This document shows, piece by piece, positions 52,027 to 62,310 of a stretch of DNA of 64,000 bases. The number at the start of each line of letters is the position of its first letter. Within the stretch, counting starts at the first letter, position 1. The translations under genes and the position numbers were made by a program. This DNA comes from Candidatus Uabimicrobium amorphum. Lineage in GTDB: Bacteria; Planctomycetota; Uabimicrobiia; Uabimicrobiales; Uabimicrobiaceae. Below the pieces are notes generated by a model that made no database searches, was not told the origin of the DNA, and saw nothing but the letters and a program-made list of their open reading frames with translations. The stretch spans positions 1,612,001 through 1,676,000 of the forward strand of contig NZ_AP019860.1 in the NCBI RefSeq assembly GCF_009002475.1, given 5' to 3'.

Positions 52027-53064
52027 ATGGAAAAAAATATGAACTTTCGACAACGATTTTTAGCCGCTTGTAAACGCGAAAAAGTAGACCATCCACCGAT
52101 CTGGTTAATGAGACAAGCGGGTCGTTATTTACCTGAGTATCGAGCACTCAAAGAAAAATACGATTTTTTAACATTAGTAAAAACTCCAGAGCTAGCGACA
52201 GAAGTGACCATGCAACCAATCAAACGTTTTGGTTTTGACGCCGCTATCTTGTTTAGCGATATTTTGGTAATTCCCGAAGCATTGGGGCAACCGTATTCCT
52301 TCCGAGATATCGGAGGAATTGAAATGCAAGGTGCCATACGCAACGCACAGGACATCGCGCGTTTAGACAATACCGAAATACAAAAAAAATTATCATATGT
52401 TGCCGACGCCATTCGTCTCATCAAAAAAGAACTCAACGACGAAAGAGCTCTCATTGGATTTAGTGGCGCTCCTTGGACGCTTGCTACTTATATGGTAGAA
52501 GGTGGAAGTTCCAAGAACTACTCGCAAATAAAAACGCTGTTTTACTTGCACCCCACACTTTTTAATCAACTTATGGAAAAACTCAGTGACGCGGTAAGCG
52601 ACTATTTACAAATGCAAATAGATGCTGGTGTCGACTGTGTGCAAATTTTCGATAGTTGGGGTGGTATTTTAAGCGCCGACACCTATTGGGAAGCTTCAGG
52701 AAAATACATCGCCAGAATCATCTCTTCTCTAAAGGGAAAGGTTCCGGTGATTGCCTACGCAAAGGGTTGTCACATTTGGCCAGAAGCTCTAGAACGACTC
52801 GGGGCAGATGTCCTTGGTCTTGATTGGACAATACCCCTAGAGATTTTCTACGACACTTTCGACGGCGAATTTGCCGTACAGGGGAACCTTGACCCGGCGT
52901 TGATGAATTCGCATCCCGATATCGTCGAAAAAGAAGCACAAAAAATTCTAGAAGGCTTTGGGGAGCGCAAAGGACACATATTTAACTTAGGGCATGGAAT
53001 TTTGCCGCAGGCGAAAATTGAATGTGTAGAGAGATTGATTGCAACAGTGCGTGGCTTTAAATAA
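52027..53064 (+). CDS. hemE: Uroporphyrinogen decarboxylase
   Basis: 345 residues; it converts uroporphyrinogen III to coproporphyrinogen III in heme synthesis. Family blocks are PPIWLMRQAGRYLPEYR, FGFDAAILFSDILVIPEALG, GFSGAPWTLATYMVEGG, FDSWGGILS and FNLGHGILP. Active-site Asp is in FSDI. Start at 52027 is supported by length; the ATG at 52039 with GGAAAA before it is also possible. hemG follows 9 nt downstream. Confidence 0.95.
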   Translation: MEKNMNFRQRFLAACKREKVDHPPIWLMRQAGRYLPEYRALKEKYDFLTLVKTPELATEVTMQPIKRFGFDAAILFSDILVIPEALGQPYSFRDIGGIEMQGAIRNAQDIARLDNTEIQKKLSYVADAIRLIKKELNDERALIGFSGAPWTLATYMVEGGSSKNYSQIKTLFYLHPTLFNQLMEKLSDAVSDYLQMQIDAGVDCVQIFDSWGGILSADTYWEASGKYIARIISSLKGKVPVIAYAKGCHIWPEALERLGADVLGLDWTIPLEIFYDTFDGEFAVQGNLDPALMNSHPDIVEKEAQKILEGFGERKGHIFNLGHGILPQAKIECVERLIATVRGFK

Positions 53065-53073
53065 GGATTGACA

Positions 53074-54414
53074 ATGCAAAAAATAGCGATTATTGGAGCA
53101 GGGATCGCCGGATTGACAGCGGCATGTTTGTTAAAAAGACAAGGTTTTGAGGTTGTGGTATTTGAACAAAATAATCATATCGGCGGTGTGATGCAATCTC
53201 ATCGTGAAGATGGTTACCTCATCGAAAAGGGACCAAATACCATTTTAGAAAACAGCCCTGAAGTTTCGGATTTTTTCGAAACTCTGCAACTTCGTGAACG
53301 CAAAGTTGCCCCGGATAACTGCGCCAAAATTCGCTATATTGCCTGTCGCGGAAGACTCATTCCGCTGCCTATGTCACCACCACTATTTCTCAAAAGTGAA
53401 CTGTTCCCACTGCGTGCAAAACTCCGCCTTCTTTGCGAACCGCTCATACCTCCACGTAAATCTTCACGTGAAGAGTCTATCGCTCAATTTGTCAAAAGGC
53501 GTTTAGGAACCGAAATACTCAACTACGCGATCAATCCCTTTGTGGCAGGGACATACGCGGGAGTACCAGAAAAATTGAGTATAAAGCACGCGTTTCCTAA
53601 ATTGTATGCATTAGAAAAAGAACATAACAGCATTATTCGCGGGCAAATTCACATGAAAAAAAGCGGAAAAAAACCACCACATATCATTTCTTTCCGCGAT
53701 GGCCTCGGAGAATTCCCTCAGGCAATGGCCAAGGAAATTTCACCACAAAATATTCATTTGAATACCAAAATTGAGTCCATCGACTTTCGCGACGACAGCA
53801 TAGTAATAAAATCACAAAAGCAACAATACAAAGTATCAAAAGTCATCTACGCCGGGACGGTACATGGACTTTGTCATTTGCAAATAAACGGATCGCAAAT
53901 CAACAAACCACAATTGGATAAGGTCTACTATCCACCAGTTAGCGTCATGTGTTTGGGATTCAAGCGACAACAAGTAAAGCACAGCCTCAATGGATTTGGA
54001 TTTTTAATTCCCGCGCGCGAAAAAGCCCGTATATTAGGTGCTCTTTTCTCGTCGAGTTTATTTAAAGACAGAGCGCCAAAAGATCACGTACTGTTGACTG
54101 TCTTTGTCGGTGGCGCACGTCAACCCGAATATGGACTTTTGCCACAACAACAAATGATCGACTATGCGATGACAGATCTACGTAAATATTTACACATCAA
54201 CGGTGATCCGGGATTTGTTCATTTGACGCAGTGGGAAAAATCCATTCCGCAATACGAACTTGGATACGGAGAGTGTAAGAAAACTTTTGGCGAGATAGAA
54301 AAAGACTATCCTGGTCTACACCTCATTGGCAACTATCGCGAAGGGGTTTCCATTACTGACACCATTCGCTTTGCGCAAAAAACTGTACGCGGCATAGCGA
54401 AAGTAACAACATAA
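53074..54414 (+). CDS. hemG: FAD-dependent protoporphyrinogen (or coproporphyrinogen) oxidase
   Basis: 446 residues with FAD-binding GAGIAGLTAA (7-16) and the PPOX pattern: EKGPNTILENSPEV, NPFVAGTYAGVPEKLS, SVMCLGF, and the end HLIGNYREGVSITD. It removes six electrons from the porphyrinogen. In HemE-linked operons it can be the protoporphyrin or coproporphyrin-dependent enzyme; sequence alone does not decide. An AAGGA site 6 nt before the ATG at 53074 excludes the TTG at 53068. It ends 2 nt before the convergent kinase. Confidence 0.92.
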   Translation: MQKIAIIGAGIAGLTAACLLKRQGFEVVVFEQNNHIGGVMQSHREDGYLIEKGPNTILENSPEVSDFFETLQLRERKVAPDNCAKIRYIACRGRLIPLPMSPPLFLKSELFPLRAKLRLLCEPLIPPRKSSREESIAQFVKRRLGTEILNYAINPFVAGTYAGVPEKLSIKHAFPKLYALEKEHNSIIRGQIHMKKSGKKPPHIISFRDGLGEFPQAMAKEISPQNIHLNTKIESIDFRDDSIVIKSQKQQYKVSKVIYAGTVHGLCHLQINGSQINKPQLDKVYYPPVSVMCLGFKRQQVKHSLNGFGFLIPAREKARILGALFSSSLFKDRAPKDHVLLTVFVGGARQPEYGLLPQQQMIDYAMTDLRKYLHINGDPGFVHLTQWEKSIPQYELGYGECKKTFGEIEKDYPGLHLIGNYREGVSITDTIRFAQKTVRGIAKVTT

Positions 54415-54415
54415 C

Positions 54416-57052
54416 CTATTTATTTTTAGGCTTTAACTCTTGATATCTTTGAAAATGGTACTGTGCCTTACGATGTTTTTTTAGAGCTTTGTAACAGTAG
54501 TGTAATCCACGATGAGCAAACCATTCCCCTTGTATCTTTTCAAACGCCAAGATCGCTTGTTGGTAATTTTTTAGATGATAGTAAGTGTTGCCCAAATTTA
54601 GATATGCGGGCTTATTACCTGGGTCCAATGAAATCACTGTACGAAAATCTGACTTTGCCTTTTCCAAATTTGGTATTTGCAGATAAGTGTTTCCTCTTGC
54701 TAAATAAGCGTTGATATTCTCTTGATCTATCGATATAAGCTTATCAAAATCGGCAATGGATTTGTCATATTGTCGTAAATTAAAATAAAGATTTCCTCTA
54801 TTGAAATAAATCTCAATGTTGTTAGGGTTTAATTGCGCAGATTTCTCAAAATCGGCAAGCGCGTCAGGATATTTTTTTAACCTGTAGTTCGTCATTGCAC
54901 GATAGAAATACAATTTCGGGTTTTTATTTTGTAAAGGCAACGCTTTATCTAAATCAGCAAGGGCTTTTCGGTATTTCTTTAGCCAAAAATAAGCAACACT
55001 ACGACCAATGTATACCTCTACGTCCATATCTTCGAGAGATATGGCTTTGTTGTAGTCCGCAAGAGCTTTTTCGTGTAAACCTAAATAATTGTAAGTATTG
55101 GCTCTTTTCCTATAAGAAATTGCAATTGGGCGAAGAGATACAAGCCGATTGAAATCGTCAAGTGCCTTTTTGTATTTCTGCCATTCATGGTAAGCAGTTC
55201 CACGATTTAGATATGTCACAGGTTTTTTGGGATTTATAAGATCTGCCTTGTTGTAGTCATCAATTGCTTTTTTATACTTTCCTATTTGTGTGTAGAATCC
55301 CGCCCTACGTATATAAGAGTCAAAATCCTTAGAATTTAAACTCGTCGACTTGTCAAAATCTTTCAAAGCTTTCTCATACTCCTGCAAACTAGCATATACA
55401 ATTCCTCGTTTAGAGTATGTACTCGAATTACCAGGGGCCAAATATATGGATTTATCAAAATCAGCAAGAGCTTTTCGCAATTGTGTTAACTCATAGTACA
55501 GTGCTCCGCGTAATGTGTAGGCATTTGCAAATTTATCATTGAGTTCTATCGCTTTATTAAAATCAACAAGAGCTTTTTCGTATTCTTTTGACGCAAGATA
55601 ACAACTCCCTCGTGAGTTGTAAGCAAAATAGTTATCGGAAGACAAAAGAATCGCTTTATTATAATCACTGAGTGCTTTTTTGTGGTCACCTAATCTTTGG
55701 TAAAGATTACCTCTTGTACTGTAAGCACTTGAATCTTGAGGATAGTTGACAATTCGTTTGTTTAGGTACTCAATGCTCTTTCTTTCATTCCCGTTTATAC
55801 TCATGACATGAGCTATCAGAAAACTCCAATCTTGACTTTTACCATACTTTTCGAGGTCGTCAAAAATCTGCGTGAATAATCGTCCTAGCTTTTTATCTTT
55901 TTGCAAGTAGTCGTAATGAACCATCACGTAGTGCAGTGCTTTCATAGTTTCGTTGAGAGTTACCTTCGCTTGCTCTTCCGATCTTTGCGATGTGTTTAGT
56001 GCATATAAAGTAACACACAAAGAGATCACTAAAACAACAAAAGCAAAGCAAATCGCACTGAACATGATCTTATGACGGCGAATAAAGTTCACCATGGTGT
56101 TCCAAGACGTGTACTTTTTGGCAATTATGGGTTTGTGCGCTTTGAAATTTTTTAGCTCTCGCACAAGCTGCTTGAAATCGCAATATCTCTTGTGTTCTTT
56201 TTTCGCAATACATTTTAGGCAAATCGCTTCAAAATACGGTGACAGTGTTGGATTCAGTCTTCGCGGAGGAATCGGATCATTTTGCAACAGTTGGAAAAGA
56301 ATATCAGGTGTTGAATCTCCATGGTATACATTGCGGTAGGTAAGCGCTTCATACATTGTCGCCCCCAGAGAATATATATCACTTCGTTCTGTCGTTTTTC
56401 CATTGAGTTGTTCGGGAGACATGTAGTGGACAGATCCTAGAATATCCCCTGTTTTCGACAATGTTTTTTCGCTGTCCTCAAATGTCTTTGCCAGTCCAAA
56501 ATCCATAATTTTCGGCTCACCGTTCTTGGTGATCATTATGTTCGATGGTTTGATGTCGCGATGTAGAATTTTATTTTCGTGGGCATGTGCGAGTGCATTG
56601 CATACTTTGATAAGTAGGTCGAGAAGAAATAACGGTTTTACTTTTTTTTCCTTGATAAGATCCGCCAATGTAAAACCTTCTATATACTCCATGGTGAAAA
56701 ACGGTTGCGGATCTATACCAAAATCATACAACTTTATGATGTTTTGGTGATCAAGCTTTGCCATTGCCAACGATTCACGTTGAAATCTTTGAACATCTCT
56801 CTCTTCGCCTTTTAAAATCACTTTAAGTGCCACGACACGCTTCAAATGCGTATCAAAAGCTTTATAAACAATTCCCATTCCACCGCGACCAAGTTCTTCT
56901 TGAATGGTATAACGTCCAAAAGACTGACCTGTTTGCATCGCTTGGTATTTTTGCCTTCCTTCTTCAAAAAGGCAAGATGATTTTTGTCTTGAGACGTCGA
57001 TTAGAAAACTGTCTCCCAGCTTTAAATCTTTCTGTTTGGAATTTTCATTCAT
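54416..57052 (-). CDS. Ser/Thr protein kinase with a long TPR array
   Basis: 878 residues. Kinase domain (about 48-305) with GRGGMG (55-60), Lys77, HRDIKPSN (164-171), DFG (184-186) and SPE (212-214). A membrane helix spans 329-352. The rest is about 13 TPRs (roughly 420-870), the repeats alike in form A..RG..Y...G.Y..AL.D..KAI.L.P. The AAAGGTGATAAATT site precedes the ATG. Its kinase domain is nearly identical in sequence to that of the neighbouring 909-residue kinase, so they arose by tandem duplication. The TPR region probably faces the periplasm and binds an unknown partner. Confidence 0.93.
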   Translation of the reverse strand: MNENSKQKDLKLGDSFLIDVSRQKSSCLFEEGRQKYQAMQTGQSFGRYTIQEELGRGGMGIVYKAFDTHLKRVVALKVILKGEERDVQRFQRESLAMAKLDHQNIIKLYDFGIDPQPFFTMEYIEGFTLADLIKEKKVKPLFLLDLLIKVCNALAHAHENKILHRDIKPSNIMITKNGEPKIMDFGLAKTFEDSEKTLSKTGDILGSVHYMSPEQLNGKTTERSDIYSLGATMYEALTYRNVYHGDSTPDILFQLLQNDPIPPRRLNPTLSPYFEAICLKCIAKKEHKRYCDFKQLVRELKNFKAHKPIIAKKYTSWNTMVNFIRRHKIMFSAICFAFVVLVISLCVTLYALNTSQRSEEQAKVTLNETMKALHYVMVHYDYLQKDKKLGRLFTQIFDDLEKYGKSQDWSFLIAHVMSINGNERKSIEYLNKRIVNYPQDSSAYSTRGNLYQRLGDHKKALSDYNKAILLSSDNYFAYNSRGSCYLASKEYEKALVDFNKAIELNDKFANAYTLRGALYYELTQLRKALADFDKSIYLAPGNSSTYSKRGIVYASLQEYEKALKDFDKSTSLNSKDFDSYIRRAGFYTQIGKYKKAIDDYNKADLINPKKPVTYLNRGTAYHEWQKYKKALDDFNRLVSLRPIAISYRKRANTYNYLGLHEKALADYNKAISLEDMDVEVYIGRSVAYFWLKKYRKALADLDKALPLQNKNPKLYFYRAMTNYRLKKYPDALADFEKSAQLNPNNIEIYFNRGNLYFNLRQYDKSIADFDKLISIDQENINAYLARGNTYLQIPNLEKAKSDFRTVISLDPGNKPAYLNLGNTYYHLKNYQQAILAFEKIQGEWFAHRGLHYCYKALKKHRKAQYHFQRYQELKPKNK

Positions 57053-57124
57053 AATTTATCACCTTTGACGCGACTTTTGGCTACTTTGTTCACAATATCT
57101 AATTTAATTTTCTATAAAAACAAC

Positions 57125-59854
57125 TTATTTACGCAATTCCTGGTATTTTTGAAAATGGTATTGCGCTTTACTTTCGTTTTTTAAATCTCGATAGCATTGA
57201 TACAATCCGTGATGTGCTCTCCAATGTCCCAACACTTTTTCGTATTCCGTGATTGATTGTTTATATTTTTTCAAATGGTGATAAATAATTCCTAAATTCA
57301 AATATCCATGAATATTTTTGGGTTGAAGCAAGCAAAATTTATGAAAATCAGCTATTGCCTTTTCGTAATTTTCCATTGCCGCGTATAGCTTTCCTCTATA
57401 AAAGTAAGCATAAACATGATTTTTATACAGAGATATCGTTTTATTGAGATCCGCCTCAGACTTTTTATACTGTTCTAACTCAAGGTAAAGCACACCTCTC
57501 CGGAAGTATCCCTCTCTAGAGTCAAATTGAATAGCTTTTGTAAAGTCGGCAATAGCCTTATCGTGGTTCTCCAATTTGTAGTGTGAAACTCCACGTCTGG
57601 AGTAAAAATCACCACTGATATCTACGAGCATGATTGCTTTGTCTAAGTCAATTATCGCTTTCTCATATTGACCTAGTTTGTTGTATACGCCACCACGACT
57701 GTAATACGCCAGCGCATGATTAGCATCTAAAGACAAGACCTTGTTGTAATCCGCAATTGCTTTTTTGTATTGTCCTAACTGATGGAGGACCCACCCTCTA
57801 TGCATGTAAGAAGCCGTTGTGGGATAAAGGGACACAAGACGTTCAAAATCAGCCTTAGCCTTTTTGTATTGTTCTAACCGACCGTAAATCTTACCACGCA
57901 TTAAATAGACATCAGATTTTTGGGGGGCCAAAAGCATCGCTTTTTCAAAATCAGCTTCCGCCTTTTTGTATTTTTTTGATAGATAGTAAAATACAGCACG
58001 GTTTAAGTATACATCCAGATTTTTGGGGGCCAAAAGCATCGCTTTTTCAAAATCGGCCTCCGCCTTTGTATACTCTTTTGTCTTTGTGTACAAGTTACCT
58101 CTTAAAAGATAAGGTTGAAAATTTTGCGAATCAAGTTCAATAGCGCGCTTGAAATTCTTATGCGCTAGTTCATATTTTTCCGTAGAGGCGTAAACAGCAC
58201 CTCGTCTCGCATGTGCAACTGGGTTTTCTGGTTCTATCATACACGCTTTATTAAAGTCCTCAATAGCCTTTTGAGGTTTACGTTGACGATGGTAAAGATT
58301 ACCTCTATTAATATATACTTCGTAGTAGTTAGGTTCAATACTTATTGCTTTGTTGTAATCGGCAAGCGCCTGACCATATTGGTAAAATTCACTGTAGTAA
58401 AGTCCTCTAGAATTGTATGCAAAAAAATTTCTATCTTCTATGCGTATGGCTTCGTTATAGTCATGCAAGGCTTTTTGATGCTTTCCCAAATTGAAATAAA
58501 TATTACCTCTGTCAACATATGCGATAGAATTGTTAGGATTATTGGCAATTTCGCGGTCAAAGAATACTATATTTTTCTCTTCTTTAGCGTCCATGCTCAA
58601 AACATAGCCTTTTAGTAAACTCCACTTTTCGTTTTCTACATACTTCGCATTGTCAGAAAATATTTTTGCAAACATTTTGCCGAGTTTCTTGTCTTCCCGC
58701 AAAAATTTATGATTACGCATAACGTACTCTAATGTTTCAAACGTCTGATCTAATGTTTGTCTAGTTTGACGTTCTGTTTTTATGGCGAAAACAAGGGAAA
58801 CCACTAGAACAGTAAAAGCAAAAGAAATGGCACTAACAATCACCTTGTGGCGATGAACAAAGTTCGTAAAAGTATTCCACGAGGTGTATTTTTTAGCGAG
58901 TATAGGCTTATGTGCTTTAAAGTTTTTGAGTTCTCGTACAAGTTGCTTGAAGCCACGGTACCTCTTATGTTCTTTTTTTGCAATACACTTGAGACAAATG
59001 GCTTCAAAATACGGGGACAGTGTTGGATTCAATCTCCGTGGTGGAATGGGATCACTTTGCAACAGTTGGAAAAGAATATCGTGGGTGGAATCCCCTTGGT
59101 ATACATTGCGATAGGTAAGCGCTTCGTACATAGTCGCGCCAAGAGAGTAGATATCGCTTCGTTCTGTAGTTTTTCCATTGAGTTGCTCAGGAGGCATGTA
59201 GTTGACAGAACCTAAAATATCACCTGTTTTCGATAATCTCTTTTCATCACTCTTAAATATCTTTGCCAGCCCAAAATCCATAATTTTAGGTTCGCCGTTT
59301 TTGGTGATCATGATATTGGATGGCTTGATATCGCGATGTAAAATTTTATGTTTATGTGCATGCGCAAGTGCGTCACACACTTTAATCAAAAGATCGAGAA
59401 GAAAATCGGGATTGACTTTTTTTTCCTTGATAAGATCTGCCAATGTAAAACCTTCAATATACTCCATGGTAAAAAAAGGCTGAGGGGATATCCCAAAATC
59501 GTACAGCTTGACAATATTATGATGATCCAGTTGCGCCATCGCTGATGATTCACGCTCAAACCTTTGAATATCTTTTTCTTCGCCGTGTAAAATCACTTTC
59601 AGTGCTACAGTGCGTTTCAACTTTGTGTCGAAAGCTTTGTAAACAATCCCCATTCCACCGCGACCTAGCTCTTCTTGAATCGTGTAGCGTTCAAAAGATT
59701 GGCCAATATGCATGGATTGGTATTCTTGTTTTGTCTCTTCAAAAAAATTAGATACATTTTGCGATCGCCGTGTTTCGATTAAAAAACTTTCCGCTAACCT
59801 TGCATCTTGCCCATCATTTCCACTTTTTTTAGATGCATCGAATCTTGAATCCAT
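57125..59854 (-). CDS. Ser/Thr protein kinase with a long TPR array (tandem paralogue)
   Basis: 909 residues. Kinase elements: GRGGMG (64-69), Lys86, HRDIKPSN (173-180), DFG (193-195); the usual SPE is PPE (221-223). A membrane helix lies near 338-358. About 14 TPRs follow (roughly 415-905), with two near-identical copies around ADFEKAMLLAP indicating recent internal duplication. It lies 72 nt upstream of its paralogue on the same strand and could share its transcript. A GAGGTACCATT site precedes the ATG. Confidence 0.93.
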   Translation of the reverse strand: MDSRFDASKKSGNDGQDARLAESFLIETRRSQNVSNFFEETKQEYQSMHIGQSFERYTIQEELGRGGMGIVYKAFDTKLKRTVALKVILHGEEKDIQRFERESSAMAQLDHHNIVKLYDFGISPQPFFTMEYIEGFTLADLIKEKKVNPDFLLDLLIKVCDALAHAHKHKILHRDIKPSNIMITKNGEPKIMDFGLAKIFKSDEKRLSKTGDILGSVNYMPPEQLNGKTTERSDIYSLGATMYEALTYRNVYQGDSTHDILFQLLQSDPIPPRRLNPTLSPYFEAICLKCIAKKEHKRYRGFKQLVRELKNFKAHKPILAKKYTSWNTFTNFVHRHKVIVSAISFAFTVLVVSLVFAIKTERQTRQTLDQTFETLEYVMRNHKFLREDKKLGKMFAKIFSDNAKYVENEKWSLLKGYVLSMDAKEEKNIVFFDREIANNPNNSIAYVDRGNIYFNLGKHQKALHDYNEAIRIEDRNFFAYNSRGLYYSEFYQYGQALADYNKAISIEPNYYEVYINRGNLYHRQRKPQKAIEDFNKACMIEPENPVAHARRGAVYASTEKYELAHKNFKRAIELDSQNFQPYLLRGNLYTKTKEYTKAEADFEKAMLLAPKNLDVYLNRAVFYYLSKKYKKAEADFEKAMLLAPQKSDVYLMRGKIYGRLEQYKKAKADFERLVSLYPTTASYMHRGWVLHQLGQYKKAIADYNKVLSLDANHALAYYSRGGVYNKLGQYEKAIIDLDKAIMLVDISGDFYSRRGVSHYKLENHDKAIADFTKAIQFDSREGYFRRGVLYLELEQYKKSEADLNKTISLYKNHVYAYFYRGKLYAAMENYEKAIADFHKFCLLQPKNIHGYLNLGIIYHHLKKYKQSITEYEKVLGHWRAHHGLYQCYRDLKNESKAQYHFQKYQELRK

Positions 59855-60016
59855 AATGGTACCTCAAACGCAAATCGGACCTTGTATATAGAGTAATAGT
59901 TCGTTACAATCTTAATGATTTGGTGTTTAACTACATTTATTACTATAAGACGCATTTTATTATTTATCAAATATTTATTTTCAGGGATTTATAATTACTA
60001 CACTAGAGAGTGACTT

Positions 60017-61066
60017 ATGCTAAGTAAATATTACAAATATTGGCAGATATGGCCGATCATTGCCGCAATCATCATTATGATATTGCGTGTTATTGTGACT
60101 CCGCAGTTTGTAGAGACGTGGTATTCTTGTGGAGTGTACATTTTTTTTCAATGGGTTTTTGCCCTACTTGGGAAAATAGTGTTTTTTTGCTCGGTGAATG
60201 AACTGCTCATTGCGGTTTGTTTGGGGAGTTATGTATTTTTCATTTACAAATCGTACAAGCGCAAAGAGAAATTCTGGCGTATTGGTGCCAATACCTTAGC
60301 CATGTTTGGTGTTGTATATTGTGCGTTTAACATACTATGGGGATTCAATTATCTACGCCAACCTTTTTACAAGCACGCTGCGATAGATATTAGTGTTGCG
60401 AATAAAAACCATGACTACCACAAAATGGCGGAAATGATGGTGTCTACACTGAACGAACTACAGGACTGTTCATTTCCCGCAACGCAACTTCCCGATCAAA
60501 TCGTGGACGAAGCCATGCATTCTACGTTAGAAGGCATTTATAAAAATGCCGTCACACCACCACCAACAAAATATTTATTGGTCAATGAATTCATGAACGC
60601 TGCGGGGATTTCAGGTATTTTCCTACCTTTTTTCATGGAGCCACACATCAATGCCGATTTACTTCCGTGGGAGAGACCTTTTGTCATGGCCCATGAAAAG
60701 GCACATTTTCACGGATTTGCATCGGAAACAGATGCGAATTTAATCGCTTATATTGCGTGCTTTTCTTCAAAAAATAAAATGTTGCGCTACTCCGTGGCCT
60801 TGCGCATCTTTCTGTGGCTGTCTGCTTATTTAGAAGGTGAAATGTGGATACAGTTCTTTCAAAAGTTGAACTCCAATACACAGCAACATATAAACGCATG
60901 GCAACAACGCATGGATAAAAATCGTAAACGCTACCGAACCTTTTACAACTTGAGCCGTAAGGTAAACGACACCTACTTGAAAATGAACTCCCAGCAACTG
61001 GGCATTTTGGCGTATCAGGCAGCGTTACCGCAATTTGTACGTTGGTACTATCAGTACAATAAATAG
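60017..61066 (+). CDS. DUF3810 membrane metalloprotease-like protein
   Basis: 349 residues with three N-terminal membrane helices (about 12-32, 40-65, 70-110), then LWGFNYLRQPF, and the zinc motif HEKAH with HGFASETDANLIAYIAC near 228-250. DUF3810 proteins share this HExxH and are otherwise uncharacterised. The target is unknown. The ATG at 60017 follows a GAGAGTGACTT stretch. It is convergent with the LRR gene, 5 nt away. Confidence 0.85.
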   Translation: MLSKYYKYWQIWPIIAAIIIMILRVIVTPQFVETWYSCGVYIFFQWVFALLGKIVFFCSVNELLIAVCLGSYVFFIYKSYKRKEKFWRIGANTLAMFGVVYCAFNILWGFNYLRQPFYKHAAIDISVANKNHDYHKMAEMMVSTLNELQDCSFPATQLPDQIVDEAMHSTLEGIYKNAVTPPPTKYLLVNEFMNAAGISGIFLPFFMEPHINADLLPWERPFVMAHEKAHFHGFASETDANLIAYIACFSSKNKMLRYSVALRIFLWLSAYLEGEMWIQFFQKLNSNTQQHINAWQQRMDKNRKRYRTFYNLSRKVNDTYLKMNSQQLGILAYQAALPQFVRWYYQYNK

Positions 61067-61071
61067 GAACA

Positions 61072-62295
61072 CTAATACACCGTTACATAATGAGAAAGTC
61101 TATTTTTGACCTCTCCCTCATTGCGCAAAGTGTTATTGCTAATACCAAGTTGTTGTAGGCTTTTTAGACGGGTGACAGACAATGGCAAACTTTCCAATTG
61201 ATTATTGCTGACGTCCAACATACGTAGTTTTTTTAAATTTTGGATTTCTAGCGGAAGAGATAACAAGCGGTTATTATTTAGCCACAGAGATTTCAATTGT
61301 TGTAAGTTTCCAAGTTCACGGGGAATCAATAACAATTTATTGCGCGACAAACGCAATTCTTCGAGGGCGGTCATGTCACCAATTTCTTGTGGTAAATTGG
61401 TGATATTGTTATCAATCAAGTACAACTTGCGTAAATTTTGTAGTCCTCGTACTTGTGCCGGTAATTCGCGTAGATTGTTGTCGTTTACAAAAAGTGTGCG
61501 TAAAAATGTAAGATCTCCCAATTGTGGAGGAAGTTGCGACAAGTAGTTATTGTTGAGGATAAGAGTTTGCAGAGACCCAAGACACCCCAATGTCTCGGGA
61601 AGTTTCAACAACCTGTTACCGGAAGCATTCAACTTTTTTAAATTGTACAACTTACCCATCTGTGGTGGGAAATCACTCAAACGATTGTCGCGTACATTTA
61701 TTTCCTCTAGAAATTCAAGCGCTTCGATTTGCGGAGATAAATCGCACAAATGATTCTTGCTTAAGTTTAGCTTATGCAAAGAAGTTAAAGAATTGATTTG
61801 TAGAGGATAAACCTCAAATACATTGTTGCTAATGTCTAACTCTTGTAGTTGCGAAAGATTACCTATTTCTTGTGGTAAATCGTGCAATGCATTGCTACTC
61901 AAGGACAGAGTAAGTAGCGAGGTGAGCTTTCCTATTGCCGGAGAAAGTTTCTCCATGGGACAAATCCCACACGACAAATCTAAATGTGAAATATTCACTT
62001 CTTGGAGAAAATCGAAGTTTTCGACTTTAGCGTTGGGTGGTATTTTCATCGCATAAATATGGCATTTGTGAAAAACAAAATTTTCCGCACGTTCCACAAT
62101 CACATCGACAAAGTTGCAAAAGCGAAAACTACAATTACGCATTTTTTGCAGTACTAACCTTTGGTTGCGAAAACTACAATTTTCAAAATGACTATCTTCC
62201 ACGCGATCAACGTGGTCGCTTACGTCGAACGTACAACCACGATACCGCGTATTGCTTTCTATTTTACGCAAAGTTTTTCGCTGGATCACCGACAC
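61072..62295 (-). CDS. Leucine-rich repeat protein with N-terminal pentapeptide-like module
   Basis: 407 residues. Residues about 15-85 have Cys/Phe-spaced units (GCTF, SHFENCSFRNQ, NCSFRFCNF) like those in the FHA protein at 7766. About 105-395 is a run of roughly 12 LRRs of the bacterial/plant-like LPxxIGxLxxLxxLxLxxNxL form. No signal peptide or kinase is fused. It starts with GTG at 62295, 15 nt after the stop of the kinase-propeller gene, with GGAAAAG before it, so the two are probably one operon. LRRs mediate protein binding; the partner may be the kinase. Confidence 0.85.
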   Translation of the reverse strand: MSVIQRKTLRKIESNTRYRGCTFDVSDHVDRVEDSHFENCSFRNQRLVLQKMRNCSFRFCNFVDVIVERAENFVFHKCHIYAMKIPPNAKVENFDFLQEVNISHLDLSCGICPMEKLSPAIGKLTSLLTLSLSSNALHDLPQEIGNLSQLQELDISNNVFEVYPLQINSLTSLHKLNLSKNHLCDLSPQIEALEFLEEINVRDNRLSDFPPQMGKLYNLKKLNASGNRLLKLPETLGCLGSLQTLILNNNYLSQLPPQLGDLTFLRTLFVNDNNLRELPAQVRGLQNLRKLYLIDNNITNLPQEIGDMTALEELRLSRNKLLLIPRELGNLQQLKSLWLNNNRLLSLPLEIQNLKKLRMLDVSNNQLESLPLSVTRLKSLQQLGISNNTLRNEGEVKNRLSHYVTVY

Positions 62296-62310
62296 AGGAT
62301 CTTTTCCATT

